A stretch of DNA of 64,000 nt from positions 10,044,001 through 10,108,000 of the forward strand of contig NC_013595.1 in assembly GCF_000024865.1 (NCBI RefSeq), given 5' to 3'. Origin of the DNA: Streptosporangium roseum DSM 43021. Lineage in GTDB: Bacteria > Actinomycetota > Actinomycetes > Streptosporangiales > Streptosporangiaceae. Shown here piece by piece: positions 58,277 to 64,000 of the stretch (its first letter is position 1; the number at the start of each line of letters is the position of its first letter). The translations under genes and the position numbers were made by a program. The notes under the pieces were generated by a model. The model was not told the origin of the DNA and searched no databases. It saw only the letters and a list, made by a program, of their open reading frames with translations.

Positions 58277-60834
58277 CAATTCCCCCGAAGGTCCAATGCG
58301 ATGTCAAGAGCCGGCGCCGAGTGGGTGAGCGCACCCACCGCAAGGTAGTCAACGCCTGTTTCGGCCACATCACGGGCGGTGTCCAGGGTCAGCCCGCCGC
58401 TGGACTCCAGCCGCGCCCTGCCGTCCACCAGCCGTACGGCCAGCACCAGGTCGTCCACGGTGAAATTGTCCAACAGGATCTCCTCGGCTCCCTCGGCGAG
58501 CACCGGCTCGATCTGGTCGATCCGATCGACCTCGACCTCGATCGGCAGGCCGGGGTAGGCGTCGCGCACCGCCCGGAACGCCTCGGCCACCCCACCCGCG
58601 GCCACCACGTGATTGTCCTTGATCAGCGCCGCGTCCGAAAGCGACATGCGGTGATTGGCCCCGCCCCCGCACCGCACGGCGTACTTCTCCAGGGCCCGCA
58701 GCCCGGGCAGCGTCTTGCGGCTGTCCCTGATCCGCGCCCCGGTCCCCTCCACCGCCCGGACCCAGCGGTCGGTGAGGGTCGCGATGCCGGACAGGTGGGT
58801 GAGCAGGTTGAGCGCGGTCCGCTCGGCGGTCAGCAGGTCCCGCGTGGGGCCGGTGACGGTCATCAGCACGTCGCCCCGGGTGACGCGCTCGCCGTCCTTG
58901 ACCAGCCGCTCGGCCGTGAGGCGGCCCTGGCTGAGGTGGGAGAACGCGCCTTCGGCGACGGCGAGCCCGGAGACCACCCCGTCCGCGCGGGCCACCACGT
59001 CGGCGGTGTCGGTCTGCCCGGCCGGGATGGTGGCGAGGCTGGTGACGTCGCCCGGGGCCTGGAGGTCCTCGTCCTCGGCGACCCTGAAGAGGGCCGTCAC
59101 CGTGGCAGGGTCGAGCCCCGCCTCGATCAGGTCCGTCTCCACCCGGGGCGGTAGCACGGTCGCGCGCTGTCCGTGCGGCACGTACGTCATGGTCATTCCC
59201 TCCGCTGTCAGAGTCACGTCGAGGTGGCCCAGCCACCAGGCATCGTTCCGTTCGGGGAAGTCCTCGCGCCAGTGCGACCCGCGGGTCTCCTCGCGATTAC
59301 GGGCGGCCTCCACCAGTGCCGACGCGACCGTCAGCAGGTTGGTCGCCTCCCATGACTCGGTGCACGGCTCGACCGCCACCGGGGTCCACCGGGTGCTCAC
59401 CAGCGCCCTGGCGACCTCGTTCAGGGAGTCCTGGCCGCGCAGCACGCTCGCCCCCCGGCTCATGTGCCCCTGGATCCTGGGCCTGGCCCTGGGGTCGACC
59501 AGGCCGGTGGGCCGGTCGTCGGCCGCCGGCTCGCCCGGCGCGGGCCGTACGGCGGCCGGGGATGCGGCCCGCCGTACGGCGTGGATGTCGGCGGCGATCC
59601 GCTCGGCGAAGACCAGGCCTTCGAGCAGCGAGTTCGAGGCCAGCCGGTTGGCGCCGTGCACGCCGGTGCAGGCCACCTCGCCGCAGGCGTACAGGCCCGG
59701 CACGCTGGTACGGCCGTGCAGGTCGGCACGGACGCCACCGCTGGCGTAGTGGGCGGCCGGGGCGACCGGGATGGGCTGGGTGACCGGGTCGATGCCGTGT
59801 TCCCGGCAGACCGCGTGAATCGTCGGGAAGCGGGTGCGCCACTTCTCCTCGCCGAAGTGACGGGCGTCGAGATACATGTGGTCGGCGCCGGTCTCGCGCA
59901 TCCGCCGCATGATCGCCTTGGCCACGACGTCGCGGGGCGCGAGGTCGGCGAGCTCGTGGACGTCCTTCATGAAGCGGACGCCCTCGGCGTCGACCAGCAC
60001 CGCGCCCTCGCCGCGGACCGCCTCGGAGATCAGCGGCTGCTGGCCGGTGGAGTCCTCGCCGAGCCAGAGCACGGTCGGGTGGAACTGGACGAACTCCAGG
60101 TCCCTGACGACGGCGCCGGCCCTCAGCGCCAGCGCCACCCCGTCTCCGGTCGAGACGACGGGGTTGGTGGTGGCCGCGTAGACCTGGCCCATGCCACCGG
60201 TGGCCAGCACCACGGCCCCGGCCCTGACCGCGCCCACGCCGTCGCGCTCGCCCTCGCCCATGACGTGCAGGGTCACCCCGGCGGCCCGGCCGCCGGCGTC
60301 CTTCAGGAGGTCGAGCACGAGCGCGTGCTCGATCACCTCGATCGACGACTCCCGGAGGGCCTGGACGAGCGCCCGCTGCACCTCCGCGCCGGTGGCGTCC
60401 CCGCCCGCGTGCACGATGCGGTTGCGCCGGTGGCCGCCCTCCCGGGTGAGCTGGAGCTCTCCCGAGTCGTCGGTGTCGAACCGGGCGCCCGCCGCGATCA
60501 GCCCGCGCAGCGCACCGGGCCCCTCGGTCACCAGGACCCGTACGGCCTCCTCGTCGCAGAGGCCGACCCCCGCGACGAGCGTGTCGGACAGGTGCTCGGC
60601 CGGGGTGTCCTGCGGGTCGAGCACGGCGGCGATCCCGCCCTGCGCCCAGCGGGTGGATCCCGACGACAGCACGTCCTTGGTGACGACCAGGACCTTCGCC
60701 TCGGGGTCGAGACCGGCGTACCGCAGCGCCAGGGTCAGCCCCGCGATGCCGGATCCCACCACGACCACGTCGGCCTCGACCGTCCAGCCCGGGGCGGGCG
60801 CGGTCAACCTCTGGGGAATGGCAGGGATCGCCAT
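58276..60834 (-). CDS. nadBC: L-aspartate oxidase / nicotinate-nucleotide pyrophosphorylase fusion
   Basis: A single uninterrupted frame of 852 residues starts at the ATG at 60834 (GAGGAGACGGTC). Residues about 1-560 are NadB: FAD site VVVVGSGIAGLTLALRYA, GSTRWAQGGIAA, FVQFHPTVLW, ASGGVRADLHGRTSVPGLYA. After a short linker, about 565-852 are NadC: GDVTSLATIPAG, SRKTLPGLRALEKYAV, GGGANHRMSLSDAALIKDNH. The first half oxidises aspartate to iminoaspartate; the second makes nicotinate mononucleotide from quinolinate. NadA, needed between, is not in the window. In most actinomycetes these are two genes. Confidence 0.93.
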   Translation of the reverse strand: MAIPAIPQRLTAPAPGWTVEADVVVVGSGIAGLTLALRYAGLDPEAKVLVVTKDVLSSGSTRWAQGGIAAVLDPQDTPAEHLSDTLVAGVGLCDEEAVRVLVTEGPGALRGLIAAGARFDTDDSGELQLTREGGHRRNRIVHAGGDATGAEVQRALVQALRESSIEVIEHALVLDLLKDAGGRAAGVTLHVMGEGERDGVGAVRAGAVVLATGGMGQVYAATTNPVVSTGDGVALALRAGAVVRDLEFVQFHPTVLWLGEDSTGQQPLISEAVRGEGAVLVDAEGVRFMKDVHELADLAPRDVVAKAIMRRMRETGADHMYLDARHFGEEKWRTRFPTIHAVCREHGIDPVTQPIPVAPAAHYASGGVRADLHGRTSVPGLYACGEVACTGVHGANRLASNSLLEGLVFAERIAADIHAVRRAASPAAVRPAPGEPAADDRPTGLVDPRARPRIQGHMSRGASVLRGQDSLNEVARALVSTRWTPVAVEPCTESWEATNLLTVASALVEAARNREETRGSHWREDFPERNDAWWLGHLDVTLTAEGMTMTYVPHGQRATVLPPRVETDLIEAGLDPATVTALFRVAEDEDLQAPGDVTSLATIPAGQTDTADVVARADGVVSGLAVAEGAFSHLSQGRLTAERLVKDGERVTRGDVLMTVTGPTRDLLTAERTALNLLTHLSGIATLTDRWVRAVEGTGARIRDSRKTLPGLRALEKYAVRCGGGANHRMSLSDAALIKDNHVVAAGGVAEAFRAVRDAYPGLPIEVEVDRIDQIEPVLAEGAEEILLDNFTVDDLVLAVRLVDGRARLESSGGLTLDTARDVAETGVDYLAVGALTHSAPALDIALDLRGN

Positions 60835-61103
60835 GACCGTCTCCTCGCGGGGGTTGAGAGGCTTCATTTCGTCAACCTGACGATAACGTGCGCGCCGTCG
60901 TGCTTCTTCCCCGGGGGCCCTGTCGAGTCCGTTCCCCGGCGAGGCCGGTGGGCGGCGACCTCATCCGCCGGCGGGTCGCGGGGGCGCGGGCCGAGAGCCC
61001 GCCGCGGCCACCGGGACTCCCTGGGGCGCATGTTCGAAGATCTGCGACGTCGGGCCGGCCACTTCCAGGACTCGTGATTTTCTTGATCTTTATTCACCTG
61101 TCG

Positions 61104-61132
61104 TTGACATGCACGCAACCGCCCTACATAAC
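61104..61132 (+). promoter_or_regulatory. Promoter candidate for the WXG-type gene
   Basis: TTGACA (61104-61109) and CATAAC (61127-61132) are 17 bases apart in a locally AT-rich stretch of the divergent interval 60835-61182. The dyad CTACAT-N7-ATGTAG (61124-61142) overlaps the -10 region and could be an operator. Nothing else is seen in this interval. Confidence 0.5.
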
Positions 61133-61182
61133 ATGCATGTAGTCGATGATCATCCCCAACCCATCGCAGCGGAGGCGTCGCC

Positions 61183-62274
61183 GTGACGCGTGAACCAGAA
61201 TCGCAACAGTGGCGAGAGTGGGACGGCGGGCCCGAGCTCTCCCGCTCGTGGCCCTCCCCCCACACGGACATCGACGTCGACACCGCCGGCCTCAGGAAGG
61301 TCGGTGACGCGATCACGATGGAGGTGGACGGCGCGCGCGGCTACGAATCCTCCGCCCTGAAGCCCTGGAGGGACATGGCCGTCGAGGTCGGCCACCTCGA
61401 CATGATCACGGAGCTCGACTCCCTGGCCTGGCTGGACTGGACTGCGTTCAGGGCACTCCAGTGGACGCTGGGGCTCATCGGCGGCCGTGTCACGGACGGA
61501 ACCCAGTTCGCCCTGGAGAGTTACGACAGCTTCGGCAACATGATCTTCGCGACCTCGGCGAACTACGCCATGGCCGACAGCGTCTTCGACAAGAACATCT
61601 CCGTGCTGCGATACACCGTCAACGGCGCAGGCGTCCGCCACCAGACCTCGCCCACGAAGGAGGGGTGGCCAGGGGACGACGTCTCGGACTATGACGCGCC
61701 CAAGATCAAGTCCATGCTGTCCAGCATCGATGTGACGAGCATGCTGCGCAAGGGCTGCGCGTGCGCCGATCTGGCCACGTGGTTGACCAGCCTGCAGTCC
61801 CTCGTCGAGGAGCACGCCAGGCAGCTGGCCGGCGCCTGGCGGGGCGAGCCGGCCGAACTCGCCCTGGACGCCTTCCGCAAGGTGCACGCCACCGCCAGGG
61901 CGCTGGCCCACTCTGTCGGCACGACCGGCGAAACGATCATCTGGCTGGCCAACGTGATCCACCGATATCAGGTGAACTTCGAATCCGTGGTCAAGCTGGG
62001 CGACTGGGAGTTCGACGACGACCTGCCGGACTGGCTGCTCCCGTCGGGCGGCGGCGCGCACGACCGCGCCCGCGACTACCTGCGCGACCTCAACCAGTAC
62101 GTGAAAGCCGCCTACGACATGCTTCCCGCAGAGATCGAGACCATCGTCCCCACCCCCCGTAGCGAAGACGCGAAGAGCGCCTACAAGGGTGATGGGCTCA
62201 AGGACGGCAGCGACTACTGGGATTCCATGATCACTTACAACCGGCCTCTGGACTCCGGCGAGCCGGTGTACTGA
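61183..62274 (+). CDS. WXG100-type protein of unknown function
   Basis: The protein has 363 residues, GTG with AGCGGAGGCG upstream. A helical N-terminal part holds hydrophobic helices (WLDWTAFRALQWTLGLIGG). A long hairpin around residue 220 carries a WXG-like turn (LAGAWRGEPAELALDAFRK), then THATARALAHS-type helices (KVHATARALAHSVG) and an acidic C-terminus. This suggests a large WXG100/PPE-like substrate or structural protein of type VII secretion. It stands alone and plus-strand inside the otherwise minus-strand vitamin block. No toxin domain is visible. Confidence 0.65.
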   Translation: MTREPESQQWREWDGGPELSRSWPSPHTDIDVDTAGLRKVGDAITMEVDGARGYESSALKPWRDMAVEVGHLDMITELDSLAWLDWTAFRALQWTLGLIGGRVTDGTQFALESYDSFGNMIFATSANYAMADSVFDKNISVLRYTVNGAGVRHQTSPTKEGWPGDDVSDYDAPKIKSMLSSIDVTSMLRKGCACADLATWLTSLQSLVEEHARQLAGAWRGEPAELALDAFRKVHATARALAHSVGTTGETIIWLANVIHRYQVNFESVVKLGDWEFDDDLPDWLLPSGGGAHDRARDYLRDLNQYVKAAYDMLPAEIETIVPTPRSEDAKSAYKGDGLKDGSDYWDSMITYNRPLDSGEPVY

Positions 62275-62368
62275 CGGAGCCCGTCCGCATACGGGCGGTG
62301 GGAGGGGTTGAGAGGCGCTGGAGGGCCCTCCGCTCCGCCGCCCACGCGTCTCCCCGCGAAAAAGGCTC

Positions 62369-62797
62369 TCAGCCCGCCGGCCGGTGGAGCACGTCACCGC
62401 GCAGGAGATCGGTGACGGGCTCCGGGGCCGAGGCGGGGTCGTGGCCGAGCTCGACGATCCGGTTGCCACCGTCGACGTGGACGACCCTGGGCCGGAAGGT
62501 CCGCGCCTCGGCGTCGTCGAGCTGGCCGTACGCGATGATGATCACCAGGTCGCCCTGGTGGACGAGGCGGGCGGCCGCGCCGTTGATGCCGATGATCCCG
62601 GAACCGCGGGGGCCCGCGATCGTGTAGGTCACCAGCCGGGCGCCGTTGTCGATGTCCACCACGTGGACCTGTTCGCCGGGGAGCAGGCCCGCCGCGTCCA
62701 GCAGATCCTCGTCGACGGTCAGCGATCCCACGTAGTGCAGGTCGGCCTGGGTGACGGTGGCACGATGGATCTTGGACGTGAGCATGGTGCGGAGCAT
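62369..62797 (-). CDS. panD: Aspartate 1-decarboxylase
   Basis: The protein has 142 residues from the ATG at 62797 (GAGAGGTGATCG upstream). The pyruvoyl-generating Gly-Ser pair is in HYVGSLTVDEDLL, and SKIHRATVTQADL, GARLVTYTIAGPRGSG and LVIIIAYGQLDD are conserved. Self-cleavage at Gly24-Ser25 gives the active enzyme, which makes beta-alanine for pantothenate. panC is the next gene upstream (236-base gap with repeats). The C-terminal extension after RVVHVD is typical of actinobacteria. Confidence 0.97.
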   Translation of the reverse strand: MLRTMLTSKIHRATVTQADLHYVGSLTVDEDLLDAAGLLPGEQVHVVDIDNGARLVTYTIAGPRGSGIIGINGAAARLVHQGDLVIIIAYGQLDDAEARTFRPRVVHVDGGNRIVELGHDPASAPEPVTDLLRGDVLHRPAG

Positions 62798-62904
62798 GTG
62801 TCGATCACCTCTCACTCGGTCGCGCCGCCTGGTGGCGTGCACGCCTGCGCGGAATATATCCGACACCCCGGAAACGCCGCAGTGCTTCCGCCCCCGAACC
62901 CCCG

Positions 62905-63030
62905 AAGCCCGGTCACCGCTGAAAGCCGGTCTCGGTGCCGGCCGTCCCTGAAGCCCGGCCACCGCTGAAGCCCGGTCACCTCTGAAGCCCGGTCACCTCT
63001 GAAGACCCGCCGTCCCTGAAGCCCGGCTGT
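62905..63030. repeat. 17-bp tandem repeats between panC and panD
   Basis: CTGAAGCCCGGTCACCT-type units follow each other about five times between 62948 and 63030, with diverged copies from 62905. They are non-coding, within the panC-panD transcript, and probably slippage-derived. Confidence 0.7.
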
Positions 63031-63032
63031 CC

Positions 63033-63890
63033 CTAGAGGCCGATCGTCACGTTGTCGATCAGCCTGGTCGAGCCGACCCTTGCGGCCACGGCGAGGATCG
63101 CCTCGCCCGTGTGGCCCTCGCCGACCTCCGCGAAGGTCGCCGGGTCCACCAGGACCAGGTAGTCGACGGCCACCGAGGGCTCCTCCGCCAGCACGGCACG
63201 CGCGACCCGCCGGATCTCCCCCGGGGTCCGCTGCCCGGCCCCCGCGAACAGGGCCCGGGACAGGGCCAGCGCCGCCTGGCGGTCCTGCGGGGACAGGTAG
63301 CGGTTGCGGCTGGACAGCGCCAGGCCGTCGGCCTCCCTGATCGTGGGCGCCCCGACGACGGAGATCGGCAGGTCGAGGTCGGCGACCATCCGGCGGATCA
63401 TCGCGAGCTGCTGGGCGTCCTTCTGCCCGAACACCGCCACGTCCGGCCGGACCAGGTTGAACAGCTTGAGCACCACGGTCAGCACGCCGTCGAGGTGCCC
63501 CGGCCGGAACGCCCCCTCGACGACCGCGCCCATCTTCCCCGCCGAGACGCCGACCTGCCGGTCCGGCAGATACATGTCCTCGGCGGCGGGGGCGAACACC
63601 ATGCTCACGCCCTCCGCGGCGCAGACCTCCAGGTCGTCGTCGAACGTGCGGGGATAGCGGGAGAAGTCCTCGCCGGGGCCGAACTGCAGCGGGTTCACGA
63701 AGATGCTCACGGCCACGTGCTCGGCGTGCTCGCCGGCCAGCCGCATGAGCGAACGGTGCCCCTCGTGCAGCGCGCCCATGGTCGGCACCAGCGCCAGGGC
63801 GGCCTTCCCCGGGGATGCCGGCCCGCCGATCCCCAGGGCCCGCCTCGCCTCGGCCAGCTCGGCGCGGTCACCCGCCACGATCACGTCCAT
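63033..63890 (-). CDS. panC: Pantothenate synthetase
   Basis: The protein has 285 residues. The ATP site motif is VPTMGALHEGHRSLMRLA, pantoate contacts are in SIFVNPLQFGPGEDFSRYPR, and VVLKLFNLVRPDVAVFGQKDAQQL and the KMSKS-like LSSRNRYLS are present. It joins pantoate and beta-alanine. ATG has GGGAGGCAACAT upstream and overlaps the stop of the preceding gene by ten bases. Confidence 0.97.
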   Translation of the reverse strand: MDVIVAGDRAELAEARRALGIGGPASPGKAALALVPTMGALHEGHRSLMRLAGEHAEHVAVSIFVNPLQFGPGEDFSRYPRTFDDDLEVCAAEGVSMVFAPAAEDMYLPDRQVGVSAGKMGAVVEGAFRPGHLDGVLTVVLKLFNLVRPDVAVFGQKDAQQLAMIRRMVADLDLPISVVGAPTIREADGLALSSRNRYLSPQDRQAALALSRALFAGAGQRTPGEIRRVARAVLAEEPSVAVDYLVLVDPATFAEVGEGHTGEAILAVAARVGSTRLIDNVTIGL

Positions 63891-64000
63891 ATGTTGCCTC
63901 CCAGGGCGTCCAGGAGGCGCTCGGCGGCCTCGGGCTTGAGCAGCCCGGCCGCCAGCGCCCGGTCCGCCGTGAGCCTAGCGAGGGCCACATAGGCGTCCGC
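63881..64000 (-). CDS. C-terminal end of a DUF2520-type (ketopantoate reductase-like) protein
   Basis: Only the last 39 codons are in the window: helices ADAYVALARLTADRALAAG and KPEAAERLLDALG, ending in the panC start region. In M. tuberculosis the gene before panC (Rv3603c) encodes a Rossmann/DUF2520 protein with a similar ending, so this is its likely counterpart. A role in pantothenate metabolism is suggested by position only. Confidence 0.75.
   Translation of the reverse strand, partial: ADAYVALARLTADRALAAGLLKPEAAERLLDALGGNIWT

Noticed and set aside
1..64000. tRNA or rRNA genes, insertion sequences, prophage, biosynthetic gene cluster
   Set aside because: Reading both strands I found no cloverleaf with a T-loop, no ribosomal RNA sequence, no transposase or integrase, and no polyketide, peptide synthetase or terpene genes.

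Overview
The window is high-GC (roughly 70 percent) chromosomal DNA of an actinomycete. Gene content and order point to a Streptosporangiales-type organism, for example Streptosporangium or Nonomuraea; this assignment is inference. Supporting evidence is Lsr2, a DivIVA-type polar protein, WXG100/SseB-type genes, radA-disA-membrane protein-mutY, lsr2-clpC and lysS-coaX-nadBC-panD-panC. The last two blocks match the gene order around Rv3585-Rv3603c of Mycobacterium tuberculosis. I see no rRNA, tRNA, CRISPR array, insertion sequence or phage.

Layout. 1-3339: a minus-strand type VII secretion-like group (SseB-domain protein, small protein, YbaB-like protein, WXG100-like protein, and a large membrane-spanning protein cut by the left edge). 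3478-8536: methyltransferase, pyruvate dehydrogenase/oxidase (PoxB type), DUF2293 protein and a secreted protein. 8698-20365: a secreted LVIVD-repeat protein and a ten-gene, mostly translationally coupled operon. The operon encodes 3-hydroxyanthranilate meta-cleavage through 2-aminomuconate to pyruvate and acetyl-CoA, with kynureninase at its end and a divergent IclR regulator. A palindrome at the IclR start recurs, doubled, upstream of the LVIVD gene.

20366-28303 is an accessory island with weaker codon bias. It holds small SDAGR-type proteins, one UTRA-only protein and two GntR/UTRA regulators, a VapBC45-like toxin-antitoxin pair whose toxin is frameshifted, a pterin carbinolamine dehydratase, a dienelactone hydrolase and a VanZ-like protein. 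28461-39334 returns to core genes: DivIVA-like protein, gamma-carbonic anhydrase-like protein, CsoR, a glycosyltransferase pair, an EtfD-like Fe-S membrane oxidoreductase, TetR, sugar-phosphate isomerase and methyltransferase. 39440-40131 is a MerR-thioredoxin operon with a classical long-spacer MerR promoter.

40397-64000 is largely core. It has radA, disA, mutY, an EboE-like protein, clpC, lsr2, an RDD membrane protein with a long YGQQ-repeat tail, N-acetylglutamate synthase, an NlpC/P60 hydrolase preceded by a cyclic-di-AMP (ydaO-type) riboswitch, two small regulators, lysS, coaX, a nadB-nadC fusion, a WXG100-type protein, panD, panC and the end of a DUF2520-type gene. DisA (cyclic-di-AMP synthesis) and a cyclic-di-AMP riboswitch therefore lie 11 kb apart, and the vitamin genes supply NAD, pantothenate and CoA.
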